Below the pieces are notes generated by a model. That model did not search any database. It was given only the letters and a program-made list of their open reading frames with translations, and had not been told where the DNA came from. The position numbers were made by a program, and so were the translations under genes. Shown piece after piece: positions 43,394 to 55,891 of a DNA stretch of 64,000 bases (position 1 is the first letter of the stretch; each line of letters begins with the position of its first letter). Source of the DNA: Serpula lacrymans var. lacrymans S7.9 (lineage: Eukaryota > Basidiomycota > Agaricomycetes > Boletales > Serpulaceae); NCBI RefSeq assembly GCF_000218685.1, contig NW_006763309.1, forward strand, positions 194,060 to 258,059, given 5' to 3'.

Positions 43394-46300
43394 TCAACTC
43401 TTCGCTTTTTTGCTTTTTGATCTCGTAATTTTCACAGGAATGGTGTCCACCTCAGGTTGAGCTTCCTGATCATTGTCGTATACAAATTTCGTCACGGTAA
43501 TATTCTCATGAACAAGATCTGTGAGAGGGGTATTAGCATTCATGATATTACCAAGGGTATCCAGACGGAGGGCCTGCATCAATGATGTCAGTCATGATGA
43601 GCAAAGAGGCAATTTGTCACGTACTTTGACAGCCGGAGTCAAGCAGCCTTTCCTGGTGGAACGATTCATCGAGGGTGTTTTGGGTTTAGGATGTAGCTCA
43701 TCGAGATAGATCGTCGTCGAAAGCCCACGGTCCCACTTGACTTGTTTCTTCTGTACTTCCACCTGCCCCTCACCGTCAACGCACTTCAACCGTTTGACAG
43801 GCCGTGATATTCTCTCTGGTGTTTCATAGTCTTCTTCGTCGCCTGGTCCTCGACGATGCTTCCCTAAACGTGCGCGGTCACTATTCTCGTCATCATCGCT
43901 TTCCATGGCAGAACGATCACCAGACTCAGTCACCGCGTCCGCGTCACCAAGCTCAGGTCCATCCTCACTTCTCCTTGCCCTCCTTGCAGCTCTATCTTTT
44001 CTCTGTTTGTCCTTCTCTTCTCGCTGTTTCTGCAGAATTGTCCGGGCTTTCATCGTTGGGCTCTCTGGTCTGATGCCTTCCTTACGTACGACCTTAGTTT
44101 CCAGTTTCACGGAAAAGTGCTGGTTCTTTGTTGTGTTAGAAGACGTCAATGCTTTCAAAGCCACTGCACTCATTCCCTGAAAGCCATCGCTGTCAGAACG
44201 TGTCGATGTAGGCGCCCTTTTGCGAGGTTGCAAAGGTCGCGTGACAACGGTTCCGAAAACATCAGAAGAAGGTAATGTGGGCTTGCGCTTCCGTGACGTT
44301 CTGCGAACTTTACTTGATGGTTCTGCCTCGCTTTGAGGGGATGCAGTTGCATCTCTTATCTCGCGAGCATCAATACCAGCACGATCTCGAGACAATGTTT
44401 TGTCATGTGGAACAGGCGAGGAGGGCGGTGTCGGTGATTTATTAGTAACCACCGTGGAGAGCGCAAATGCATCTAGATTAGATGATTTCGCACCACTTCG
44501 TGCTCCAAGAGAACTATGACTCGCGCCAGCCTCAATGTTCTGGCTTCCCTTTGTCAAAGGCTCGGGAGCTTTATCGTGTCGCTTTGCAAACATGCCATCC
44601 ACTACTTTTCGTATTCTGATCGGTCCGTTCGGTTTCTGTGGAGTAGTTCCAGTAGATGCCTGTGGTACAGCAGGTTCTGGCAAAACCTTCGGAGCATACT
44701 TGGCACCCAACATTCCGGGAACAACCTGGCGGAAAGTTGGAAGACCGGCTGTAGGAGGCGAGAAGGTCCGGGCACCCTGCTTTCTTGCGAAGGCTGTCGA
44801 GGTGGAGAGCTCAGAGCCATTCCTTTCCTTGATTGCACTATTACTGGGACCTGGCACGATGGATGCACTATCATCTGAGCTACCACTGCCTGAATGTGTG
44901 AACCTAGACGCAGATTTCTTCGATGGAAAAAAGTATACGACATCAGAATAGCAAGTCTTGAGAATTTAGAATAGTGAGACCTACAGTGCTGCCAACCGTG
45001 ACTGTTGATTTCACATCCTTACTGGCCTTTAGGCTTGAGCTGCTTTCCTGGTTCTTTTCATTCTTTGGTGGGGGCCTGGTATATGGCTTTGCACCGATCC
45101 GTGGAATGCGACTGCTAGTAGAGGGCTGTTTCAGGTATGACTTGGCGGGACTGGCAATTAATGTCGACTTCGCTGTAGTGGTAGAAGTACTAGCTTCGTG
45201 AACATTTGGAGGCTCGTTCTCCTCCGGTATAGAATGAGGTAGCTCACTCCCCAACACATTCCCTGCAACTAATGGAAATGGTAACTTGGCATTTGACCGC
45301 GAAGGCGGTACCGCGGATCTTTGGAATATCGACCCCAGACTTTTACTCTCCGGCTTTGGCGAAGGGTCTACAGAACGACTCCTTATCGAAGGGGTAGGAG
45401 CAGGCTTGGGCTCGACCGATGCGCTCCTTGCTCTAGGCAAAGAGCGGGAGGGAGAGGCTACACTCTGGCCATGATTAAAATGTATGGTCCCGGATACAGG
45501 GACTCTCTTGGCTGGGCTACGCCTCGGGTCATCTAATGCAGGCCGTGCAAAGAGTGGAGACCGTATCGATGCGAATTTGCCTCCAGGGGCAGACATATCT
45601 GGTCTAACAGAAAGGTGAGTAGTTTTGCGCTGAGACGGAGTCCCTCGGGCTATAGCTTCTTCTATGGGCACCCGTCGTGCTGGTGTGCGAGCGCCACCTT
45701 CAATCCCAGATGATGGCTTCTGTGGCGACATAAGACCTAGTTTCACTGGTGAGTGAGGTCTCTGCAATGTAGAATTGCTGAAATTGGGATGTGGTGCGTT
45801 GTGCATACGTGATTCCTTTTTGGGAGTGGAAGGCCCAGCATCCTTGCTAGCCTCTGGGACCACTAGCACTGGGATGGGAATTGACTGCTGGGAAGATGGC
45901 AATAGTTGGGCCAACACATCCGCTGCCTCTGGTGAAAGGGATCGCAATTCACGTTGAGGTGTTTCTTCGTCCTGCTGATCATTGGTTGTTGGAAGGGGTA
46001 TTGATGCAGCCAACTCAGTCATAGAAACTGGCATGGGTGATAACAGCTGCGTCAGCACATTTGTCGACTCTGGCGACAGCGAACGCAACTCTCGCTTTGC
46101 CGCACGTATGTCTTCTTGTCTGTTAGTCCTCATAGATTTACCCTCATTCTTCGGCTCTAATCGTTTCTCTTGATCCTTCTCCACTCCACTGACCATCCCA
46201 CCCCTACCCGCACTACTCTCATTCGATTCTTCTGTTGCATTCACGGCAGGAGAGATGGCCCTCTCCTTACCTTTCGACGTTGGAACTTCCAAAGAGTTTG

Positions 46301-47462
46301 TCGCGTGACCAACACCAAACAGTTGCGGAGTAACACTCCGCCGCGGGGACCGTCGAACAGGTTTGATATCTTGTGTCATTTGCTTGTCACTCACAGAGGG
46401 TATTGCATTATCGAATGAATGCGATGTAATACTGTCCTCACAATGTACCTGAGATTGAGTAGGTGTGGGCACTCCAGGTATAATGACCATGTGCTCAAAC
46501 GAGTTTTCTTCAACTACCGGTGAGAAATGACCATCAGGTAGAGAGTGAGAGTCACGACTGGGAGAAGGTGGAATGTCATTGGAAGATGATAAGGGGATGT
46601 CTGAATTTTCGTATAAGTGGGGTGTGGCGTTAGTGTGAGAACCGTTGGCTAGTAGGCTAGTATTGGGATCCAATGGGGCTGCATCTGCACATACAGCGGG
46701 TTTGGATGTAGGAGAAGATATATGCGCAAATAAATCACGTTGAAATGATTCTCCTGCAGTATCTGTTTCGAGCGTGGGGCTTTGGCTGTTGGGTAATGGG
46801 AGAGCAGGGGAGACATGAGAAGGGCTAGTCACGCGACCAAGTGGGGAGCGTCCATTTAACCGATCCAAAAGATTGATATTCTTGAACGGACCGGGAGACA
46901 TAGGCTCGTCTGTTTGCGGGAATGGGCCACTCTTCAGTGGTGAATAGTCAGGATTTGGTACCACGTTTCGTTGAGGCGGCGGAGATGGATTATCATGAGC
47001 CCGCATGATTTTGCTTGCAAGCACAGATGAAGGTTCTAGTTCTTTGGGTTGAAGGTGAGCTTAAACATGAATAGGACTTGTACACCCACCGTCTTGAGGA
47101 AACAGGGTATAATTCTCAGGGGTTCCGCCTCGAGACATACGGGCGGTAAGATCAGCTGCTTCGTCTACATCACCGTCATCGTCAGTCTGAGCGTGTATAT
47201 CAACGTTATCTTTAAAGCCTGACGACGCAGGGGCTGGAGACAGCCTTGGAGAACGGCGAAGTGGTGAGTCGACAGCGCCTGGATGGAGAGTGCGGCGGCG
47301 TGCGACATCAGGCGCATATTTCTTCTCTGGAGACTGCAGTGGTCCAAAGTATACCCTAGCTGATGATGAATTGACAGCATCATTGTCAGACACGGAGCTA
47401 ATGGATACGGGAGAGCTAGGTTTAGGTTGGATGAAAGAATCCACCATCGCTGCGTTTTCCAT
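43394..47462 (-). CDS. Large Ser/Pro-rich disordered protein, unknown function
   Basis: Four exons (47090-47462, 44985-47041, 43625-44917, 43394-43573) give about 1,300 residues. I do not recognise a folded domain. The sequence is dominated by S/T-P sites (SPEKKYAPD, SPLRRSPRLSPAP, PSPPP, TPQKP), as in CDK-regulated nuclear proteins, with basic patches (KQREEKDKQRKDRAARRARR; PVKRLK). Two related segments occur in tandem (LRSLSPEST and LRSLSPEAA, each followed by xVLxQLL). The C-terminal exon (LDTLGNIMNANTPLTDLVHE, ending KITRSKSKKAKS) looks the most conserved and may be the functional anchor. A CACGTG at 47646-47651 is 185 bp upstream of the start. Probably nuclear; role unknown. Confidence 0.7.
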
Positions 47463-48195
47463 TGCGGGATATCACAAAAATCACGAAGGACACGCAGTGG
47501 AGATATGGCCGTATAAAAGCAGGAATGAGAACAGCCAGAAGGCTGGGAGACTGAGCCGGCCAAAGATATAAACGAAAGGTGATATCCAGAAAGTGCTGAA
47601 TTGGGCACTGTCCTGAGCGAAAACAACGTTGAAGTCGCGTTGTCACACGTGACTGAGCGCGTCTTTCACGATCACATATTATATCAGAAAAAAGCAATGC
47701 ATTCCACAAAACTGTTCTCTTCTTCCTCAAGTATATACTGTCGCAGGGTTCATCAGAACTACAGGTTTATGCGGACACTCAAGTCCAATTATCGATGGAT
47801 CAATACGTACACCCAAGAAAACGCATGGGATATTTCGGAGTCATAGCCATGATTGCTAGGGTTGATTTACCTGAAAAGAAAACACGAGGCGGCCGCGACA
47901 GCATCCAAAAGATTCTGGAAAGACGGATATATCGTTGATTGGAGGAACAAAGGGCACGAGAGAGCCTTCTTGATTCTTCGAAATACCAGCTACAGTTGCA
48001 ACTTAGGCTATAAGGGCGGTGCGAGGGAAAGATCAAGTAACACGAGTCTCGATAAGATCATCGTGCTGGACTGCGGCTCCGTTTGTATGGGCCCTACAAT
48101 TCAGTCCCTGTGATGCTAAAATCCTTCTTGATGCGACATCGGAGCGGACCGAAATCAGGGGCCACGCAATCTCGATCGTTCTTGTAGGGTCATTT
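47463..48195. other. Intergenic region
   Basis: Promoter of the disordered-protein gene (E-box at 47646) and 3' flank of the coiled-coil gene. Small frames on both strands are unsupported. Confidence 0.4.
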
Positions 48196-49640
48196 TCAGC
48201 TGCGAGGACGAAAGATCTATAATCAGTACTCGTAGAACTGATTCTAGAACTAAATAAATATACCCGCTCGTTCTCTCTGGCTAGTGTCTCTAACGTGTTC
48301 GTCTGCTTGTCCATTTTAGACCTCATATCTTCCAGAATGTCTTTGATGGTGATGTCATCGTGGATGCCCTCTTGCTTCAGCTGTACAGCTTGAGGTGGCA
48401 TGGCAGTAAGACGAGGTCGTTTCTGTTCCCTAGGACCATCTCCTTCACGTGAAGCACCCGTAGTTATCGAACCTTGTTGCGCATACAGTTGGGTAGATTC
48501 CTTTACGGTGCTTCTCGAGGGCCGAACATCAACGTCTGGCATCAAGTCATCAAGTTCCTCCTCATAGGCTTTCCGCTTGACGGGAGTTTGAGATGTAATA
48601 ACTTCTTTCTCCTTTTTTAGAACCTCCATCACGTCCCGGAGTCCTGAATCGATACACTCGGTAATACGTTTCATGGACATAGAAAGAATGCCTTCCCAGA
48701 GAAGTTCCATTTCTTTCAAATCGCAATCCATGCGCTCCTTGTATGTTGCTTGATTGATGGCGATAGATGACAGGGCAGGGACTACTACTGTTGCTGCGGT
48801 CGGTGTCACTTTGGAAAGTTCCGAAGATAGCTCCGTCAAGGCTTGCATTCGTTCCCCTTCCCTCTCATAGGCGGAGATATTTTGTAGAGCTTGATTGGAT
48901 ATTCTTCGCATAACACCGAGTTCAGTGACCTTCGTGATATCCGAAAGCACGATCTATGCAAGTGCACTCACCCTGCGAGGCGACGAAATAAGCTGGCAGT
49001 ATTTCCAGTGGGATTGTCCAAACTGGTAGTCTGTTGTACTGTACAGGGTGTATGCGTACTATCTTGATCAGAGTGCATGGCAGTAATCGCGGGGTTATTT
49101 GAAGAATGGTGACGATGCTCGTAATTATTATCATGGTCACGATTAAGGGTACGGTCAACGCCGTATACTTCAGAGCTACTCGTTTTGGCCGACATAGACT
49201 GTCAGTGAACATTAGTTGAAACATCATAAGTGGCATCGATATCAGCCTTGCTAACCAGTTCCTCTTTCTTGTACGGTTGCATTGATCTGGGTTTGTCCCT
49301 ATCCCTAGTCCTTTCGATGTCTAGTTGATTGCGGTCGTCGTTTACGCGCCTACCTTCGTCGCGACTACCCATCTGATCGTCAGAGCGACGACGTTCATAT
49401 TCCCGTGGATTTCCTTCAGTTACGTGTAGTCTGGCCTCGTCATCACTTTTGTCCCTGTGTCGAACTCTATAAATATCCTCGCGAAGACCAAGCTCGCTCG
49501 AAAGATGTCCCTGAGCTGGAGAGGAGGCCTTGACTTTCTTGGATTTGCTAGACCTGCGCTCAACGTCGCCGTAGTAATCAGTGGAGGATCTATCGGCCTT
49601 GAGTCTCGAGCTCCAGTTAGAATCATTCGGGTGCACAAAA
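48196..49640 (-). CDS. Coiled-coil/disordered protein, N-terminus unresolved
   Basis: Exons 49256 to about 49632, 48972-49198, 48264-48903 and 48196-48216 join in frame to more than 420 residues. The N-terminal part is Arg/Asp-rich with many charged dipeptides (RHRDKSDDEARL, RRRSDDQMGSRDEGRR), resembling RS/RD-type RNA- or chromatin-associated proteins. The central part is helical (ISNQALQNISAYEREGERMQ, then ELSSELSKV and CDLKEMELLWEGILSMS), followed by PVKRKAYEEELDDL, an EQKRPR cluster and a final helix (DILEDMRSKMDKQTNTLETL). No ATG opens the first exon, so a short upstream exon must exist in 49.64-49.99 kb; I cannot place it. Function unknown. Confidence 0.6.
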
Positions 49641-51118
49641 CTGGATGTTCAATGAGCGAGGGATGTAGCACATGTGCATGGCAGACATCACCGGCAGCGG
49701 CTTCCTTGCGTGCAATAAGGCTTGATTGGCTTTCCAGAATCGACTTCGAAGTACTAGAAAACGCGTTTTTAGTGTGCAGGCCGAGGTAGGTTTCAATAGG
49801 ACCAGTCGCGTAGGACACGGATACGTACACGGCACCGTAAAGTCTTGTAAAAGGACATCGTTATTACAGATATCAAACAGCAATGATAAGAGAGACTTTG
49901 AAAAGGGCGTTATTTCTGGAAAAGCGCTGAGCTTAAGGTTGCAAGGGATGTGGCCTTGGTGTAGGTGGGCCGAGACAGAGACCACGTGCGATATGAAACG
50001 CGTCTGAAGTAGTGAAAAGGGAGTAAGAACACGATTCTTCGAGAAAATTTTGATTGTTCAGGTCTTTCATAGTTTCATCATGAATCCAGCCCGTATGATG
50101 TCCACTTAGTAAGAAGCATGCCCTTATGACAGCAATCTGAGAGAACATCGACCTCGCAGGAAACGTGAATCGCAAATTAGATTAGGGCGCATGCCAATGC
50201 AATCTATGGCGGGTGGCGGCTAACGCGCTGACAGCTGTTTGACAAGCAGTAATCTTTGCACGAGCAACGTTATTGCCAAATAATAGAATGTCGGATGTTA
50301 GTCCTTGTCTGTCAATGGTGACCTTCAGCTTTCTTCCAATTCAGTTGCAACCTGGCGCGTACCTGTAGCCCAGTGCTCAGTGCTCATCCTTAACCAAAGT
50401 GCCACGCCCCACCAATCGCTGTCGTAGGACCTTGGACATCTTTTGACTCTGCTGGCGACGTGATCTTCCTGATTGGAATGTCGGTTTTCTATCTGAGAAG
50501 ATGCTTGTCACATGAATGATGAATCGAAGGAGGTGTGATATCTCCTGTTAACTGGACGGTGTCAAATCCCTAATGGAATCAATAGGCTTGACGATAATCA
50601 TTTCCGTGGAAAAGCTGCTAGTGAGATGCGTTGAAAGCGGAGTGCATTTCATGGGATGTCATTTATCCCCACATGTCGATGTTTGAGCGGCCCACCAGCC
50701 AACATGGGATATTCAGCATTGTTCTGGCCACCAACGCCAATGAGATCGAAAGTCTAAATGCAATGGTACAAAGGCTGACACGATGCCCGTGAAACCTACG
50801 TTGAAGGCGCCCTTCCTCCAAACCTAACTTTGCCCACATTATACTCAATATTTTATATTTTACTGCGGGGGCGTGTGGGTTATGTTGGTGAGAAATCTGC
50901 AATCTGCAGTGGTTCGGGGTCGGGCATGTCGTTCTCGTGATAAGTGACTATTCGGTTCAAACGTTCCCGAGCGCCTCGTCCATCGAGTTTTGTGCGGAAA
51001 GCGATAAGTATATGACCGCTCATATCTATAGAGGTCAATCGTAAACCGCATTGCACGGGTCTGCGCCTTGTTTCACACAGGATCTCTTGTTTAACCCCCA
51101 CCAAGACTGAGAAAGTCC
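49641..51118. other. Intergenic region, 1.5 kb
   Basis: Holds the unresolved start of the coiled-coil gene (CACGTG at 49983-49988) and the promoter of the alpha/beta hydrolase. A 74-codon minus-strand frame at 50880-51104 (containing FRTKLDGRGARERLNRIV) has reasonable codons, but its start is 15 bp from the divergent hydrolase start and it has no splice continuation. I do not call it. Confidence 0.4.
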
Positions 51119-52951
51119 ATGTTCGATGCTACAGCGCTTGTGGGAAGCTCGCTTCCATCTCCCTTGTTTTCCAGCATCACCAGCTATCTGTTGCTTTTAC
51201 TATCCATGAGTGCGTTTCTCAAGATGTGGAGTGTAAACCGCATTCCCGCCGTTTGTTATCCTCCTACACCCGCTTCTGTCGCCGTCAAGGAACGCAAAGA
51301 CAGCTCAGAGCGTGTTTCTTTGCGCGAATTCGTAGAACGCAGATGTCCTAGCTTGCATTCAGAGTTTCACCCAGCATGGTGGTTGTTCAAGTCAGCTCAT
51401 TTATCACAATTCAACACTGTTTTGGCTAGTCCTGACCAAGGTCTCTAGTGGCCATCTACAAACCATTTACTGCGTTCTTGGTGATTTTTCAAAGAGAGAC
51501 AAAGTTGAGTACAAGAGGTGAGAAATACACTGGTTCTGAAGGCAACATTGAACTCAGTAAATATAGAACATACCTGCGACTTATGGATGGCGGAACACTG
51601 TAAGCCCATATCAATGTCTCTCTTCTGCTTTTGGTTCTCTGCTGATCTCGGTTCTTGTGAACAGAGGTTTAGACTTCACCCCCACAGATGACTCGAATTT
51701 GAAACCTGACACACCGATCATCGTGGTTACACATGGACTTACTGGGGGTACGAGGATCACAGTTCAAGGATGGCTGGCTTCTCACTATATAGCTTTAAAG
51801 GCTCATATGAATCATACGTGAGATGCATTTTAGCGCCTGCTTGCTCACCAGTCGAACAAGGCGGGCTAGGCTACCGTGCTGTTGTAGTCAATTTCCGCGG
51901 CTGTAGGATTTTCCCGTCTATCTGAGTTTTCAATACTCACGCGGTTTGTACATAGGTGCCGGAGTACCAGTCACCAGTCCCCAACTCTACTCAGCTGGAC
52001 ATACAGATGATCTGCGTCAGGCCTTATTCTACATTGCCAACCAATACCCAGGTGCACCTTTATTAGGCTTATCGTTCTCTCTTGGCGCGAATGTTATGAC
52101 TCGATATATCGCAGAGGAAGGTGAACAGAGTCGGCTGATGTCCGGGTGTATATTGGCTTGTGTGAGTATTAAATCTACCGTAAACTCAAACTCTACCATT
52201 AACCCATCAGTTCATTTCATATCCGTTGAAAGCCATGGGATTTAGCTGCAAATAACGGAAGGTGAACATCTCTTGCTACCATCACAAACTTAATGTTATT
52301 AACTAGATCAGGCTGCTCGAGACATACATAGGACGGAACATCTACTCAAAAGGGATGGGCTCAAACCTACTCAACCTCCTTAGAAGGCATATTGTTCCCC
52401 TTACTCAGGATCCAGAGCACCGTGTTGCGAAGGCCATAACATTAACCATGGGACTAGATAAGCCTACTTTGGATGTCTTTGACGATACGTTCACCAGAAT
52501 TGCCGGAGGCTCTAGCCCTCCTTGGCCCTTTGATACTGCGCACGACTACTATGTACACTCATCCAGTCACAAAGTTCTGGGCGATGTTCGCGTGCCCCTT
52601 CTGGCTATTAACGCTGCGGACGATCCGGTAGTACGTGACGTTCCTATGGATGCAAAAGGTAACGGTTGGGTCGTGATGGCTCTGACTCCGAATGGTGGGC
52701 ACATTGGATGGTTCGAGTCGGATGGAGGTTGGGGTCAGGTGGCGAGATGGATAAAGCGACCGGTTTTAGAGTGGTTACGAGCTGTTGCGGAGGATTTGGT
52801 TTACGAGCGTCCTCGGGTTAAACCGCTTCAAGACGTAGATGGTTTCCTGAAAGAAGTTGGTGGTAGGGACGATCTTGGGTGCAAGGTCATAGAAGGAGGT
52901 GGCATCGTCGTCGGTAACGAAGGACAGAGCGGGGTACTTGCCGGTTTGTAG
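51119..52951 (+). CDS. EEB1/EHT1-type alpha/beta hydrolase (acyl ester synthase/esterase)
   Basis: Membrane-associated hydrolase of the ABHD1/3, yeast EEB1/EHT1/YMR210W group, which form and cleave medium-chain fatty acid ethyl esters or act on lipids. Eight exons (51119-51390, 51449-51517, 51567-51599, 51665-51747, 51801-51902, 51956-52161, 52233-52261, 52312-52951) give 477 residues. An N-terminal membrane segment is at about 15-30 (SSITSYLLLLLSMSAFL). Diagnostic blocks: NGHLQTIY, TPIIVVTHGLTGGSYESYVR, RAVVVNFRGCAGVPVTSPQLY, HTDDLRQALFYI, nucleophile elbow GLSFSLGANV, Asp in NAADDPVV, His in TPNGGHIGWFE. The C-terminus after residue 440 is Gly-rich. Family call strong; substrate inferred from the family. 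Confidence 0.9.
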
Positions 52952-53070
52952 ACGCCTCATGTATTTCCAATGGCTATCAGCACACAGTTCATGACTAGCA
53001 TGAACTAGATATATATCTATTATACAATTGCTTTACGGGGACAACTACACGACCGTCATCTGATCTGTAT

Positions 53071-54152
53071 CTAATCGCTGTCGCTAAAGTGCACATGCTG
53101 GTCTTCTTCCTCTTCCTCCAAAAGTCTCTCAGATCGATCGTATTGACTGAAGTCGACTGAAACAGTGCCCTCTTCCAGCAGACTGTCATCATCGTGGTCC
53201 AAGTTTTTGCTACGCTCAAACAGCTGCCGGCCTTTAAAGAAGATAGCTCAAGGTTACCGAAGACTGCAACGATAAGATATCGCGAAAAGTTACCTGATAT
53301 TCTTGATCCCGCCTTCTTCCACTCTTCTCTCTCTTTGCTAGTGAGACCCTTGAGCCGTTCGTCTTCTTCGCGAGCTTTTCTCAGTGCTATCTCTTTATCA
53401 AATTTGGCCTTCCATGCTTTGAATGATTCGATAGTGACAGGGGTTCCACGAGTACGTGCTTCTTCGGCCTGGCGTAAAAATTAGAATTAGTGAGATTATG
53501 GTACATCCACCTCAAAACTCTGGTCGATCACCTCAATGGCCAGACGTTCTTTTTCTGCAGCTTCTCGCTGTTTTAACTCGGCCCTTTCCAATACAAGGGA
53601 TGAAAGTTGTTCTCTCAAATGGGAGACAAGGGTGAACGTCATGGCCATGCCCAAGTTCTCGTCCCCCTATCATTGAACGTCATCGACTGATCAGACATGT
53701 ACAGACTGAAGAACAAGCTACACACCACTCTTCTCAAATCCTCCAGCAAAGTTTCGCACTCTGAGTCCTCGAGTGTCCCATCGATGGCTTCCAATGACAA
53801 TTCAGGGAGCTTGTCGGGGTACTCTTCTGTGTAATGTACCGCAAGCGTTAATTTAACTGTGGTGCGTTGTCAGGAAACGCTCAAACAAGGTCCAAGTAAT
53901 ATGAACTAACGGTCATCCACCCCATCAACATCCTCGTCTGGCTCGACATCGATCTGGATATCCCTATCGGATGTTACTTTATATGAGTCTCAGCAAGTCT
54001 GATATGAGGTGCTAGGCCTGTGGGACAAACTTGAAAGCTCGGTTGGGTATATGGCCTCGAGTACCTGGATATATATGTCAGAAACTATGCATAGAATAAA
54101 CATATAAAATACCAATTACCTCGAATTCCTCGACCAGGACGTCGGAAGACAT
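53071..54152 (-). CDS. RWD-domain protein, Gir2/RWDD1 (DFRP2) type
   Basis: Partner of the translational GTPase DRG2/Rbg2 and of Gcn1 in yeast. Start MSSDVLVEEFE (exon 54120-54152), then the RWD core: VLEAIYPTELS, DIQIDVEPDED, VKLTLAVHYTEEYPDKLPELSLEA with the conserved YPxxxP motif, LLEDLRRV, ENLGMAMTFTLVSHLREQL. A long charged helix follows (LERAELKQREAAEKERLAIE, then ESFKAWKAKFDKEIALRKAREE) and an acidic C-terminus (LLEEEEEDQHVHFSDSD). This matches the DFRP2 layout. Its start is 140 bp from the divergent bS21m start, so the two share a promoter. Confident family call. Confidence 0.88.
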
Positions 54153-54292
54153 TTCGACAAAATGTATGAGATCGCTTCCGTATCCGACTTCCGACTGTGT
54201 TCGGCCAAGTTTTGGCTCGGGTTCGACCGCATAATTTACTTTGCTGCGTCCAGGTTCACAGTTCCGTTGGTGCAAACTGCTTATTTTCCGCA
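54153..54292. promoter_or_regulatory. Compact bidirectional promoter between RWDD1 and bS21m
   Basis: 140 bp separate the two divergent start codons, so both transcripts must start within or overlap this interval. No TATA box is obvious. Confidence 0.45.
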
Positions 54293-54961
54293 ATGTGGTC
54301 TTCGTGTATGCGCACTTCACTCCCAGCAGTACTAAGAAGCTCTGTTGCCTCTAGGAGTACATTTTCGCCAGCGGCTGCATCGAGAATACACGTCCGATTT
54401 CTCAATGGGAACTCGGACGCCTATCCACGCAATCCTGGCAGGTCATTGCGACCACCAGCGTCCTTGCCTGGCGACGAGCGCTGGAATGATTTGACCAGTC
54501 CTCTTCTCAGCTACCTCAACAAAGCGGAAGACCGTACGCCCAAGTTGACTCCAGAAGAAGCTTGGAGTCAAAGAGTAACAGAAAATTTACCTGCGCCAGC
54601 TGACGCTTACACAGGTGAGTATCCTGCTCTTTCTTTCTATGAAACAGCTGTGTACATAGACATCTCTAGGTCGCCGAGTTCAAGTCATAGATGGGGACGT
54701 TGGTCGAGCCTATGACGGGCTGCAGCGCCGGTTGAAACGCAACTCAGTGGCCAAAGAACTAAGGCTCACAGCCAGACACGAAAAGAAGGGTGCAAAGCGA
54801 CGTCGTCTAAGAAGTGAAAGGTGGAGAAAACAATTCGCCAACGAAGTATGATTGCGTGTTGTTTTCCTGCCAACTTTAATTCTGACTATGTGCCACATCA
54901 GGTACGGAAGAAAGTACAGCTGGTCAGCACCATACGTCGGAGGGGTACGAGTACTACATAA
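54293..54961 (+). CDS. Mitochondrial small-subunit ribosomal protein bS21m (Mrp21-like)
   Basis: Component of the mitoribosomal 37S/28S subunit. Three exons (54293-54614, 54670-54845, 54902-54961) give 185 residues. Residues 1-45 (MWSSCMRTSLPAVLRSS, then ASRSTFSPAAASR) form a mitochondrial presequence; I use this ATG rather than the upstream in-frame one at 54197. The bS21 core is in exon 2: GRAYDGLQRRLKRNSVAKEL, then LTARHEKKGAKRRRLRSERWRKQFANEV, the typical basic helices. The middle is a Pro-rich linker longer than in bacteria, usual for fungal forms. Confident call. Confidence 0.85.
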
Positions 54962-55891
54962 GATTAATCGGCCTCATTCTACTCGCGTGTATCTGTTTGC
55001 CAACTATATTCGAATCTCCTCCGACTTGCGCTTGATCTCCTGCGAGGAGATGTTCATTTATACATTGGCACATAATCGAGTACATGCCGGGAGCCGTCCT
55101 TAGCTTCCGTGAACCATACAATTGCCTTAATAATACGCGGGGCTGTGTTTTTCATATTCTTCACTTTGATATGAATCAAGTACTCGTCATGCAATAACTC
55201 GAAGAAGGTCAAGAACTCGAAGAAGGACGGACTTATCAGAACGTCATCTTTGATGCTCACTACTGCTTCATAGGCTATACCATGCACATATCTTGTAGGT
55301 TCTTCGCTGGCTCTGATGTCACCAGCACCCCGGATTGCGATTCACGATTCAGGGATGCATGATGAACAATGATGCCCGGAAGATACACTGCTCTTCGGCC
55401 ATCACCTCCTTTGTTCTTGCTTTGTGCGATATTATTGTTTGCCTTGCCATTTGAATTTTGAAATACGTCAATATTACAGCCGTTTAAGGAGTGTCCAAGT
55501 CGAGGCAAGGATTCTAGTGTCTATCGTGCTTTAAGCGATCGGGGCGCATGCGGACATGATGTTCCTCTAACGTGAAGACACTAGATAATCTTCTACTCTC
55601 GTCGCTATGATATACTAGTGAAGAAGAAAAGCAAAAAGGAGTTATCATCAGCAAAAAGAATACAGTATATACCTTGCTATAGTTATCGGGGGGCCAGGGC
55701 AAACTAGCCCATTGTGGAGTTTGCATCCCCAGGCACAGAAATCTTGAAGACTCCACGCAACACGAGGCCTTGGGCACGAACACCTCATGTCGAGCCACGA
55801 TGGAAATGCTCGTAAATAGTGATCCATATCCCGCATGGCCCAGCCTACCAGATCGCCATAGGAGCAGTCGGGCCCCATTAAACAAAGCTTA
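54962..55891. other. Intergenic region
   Basis: 3' flanks of the bS21m gene and of the next minus-strand locus. A minus-strand Cys-rich frame (about 55671-56007, with ACHICHDKLCLMGPDC) overlaps the model below in another frame. I cannot decide between them. Confidence 0.3.

Noticed and set aside
50880..51104. 74-codon minus-strand frame near the EEB1-like start
   Set aside because: Its ATG is 15 bp from the divergent gene start, it ends quickly in a stop, and no continuing exon was found.
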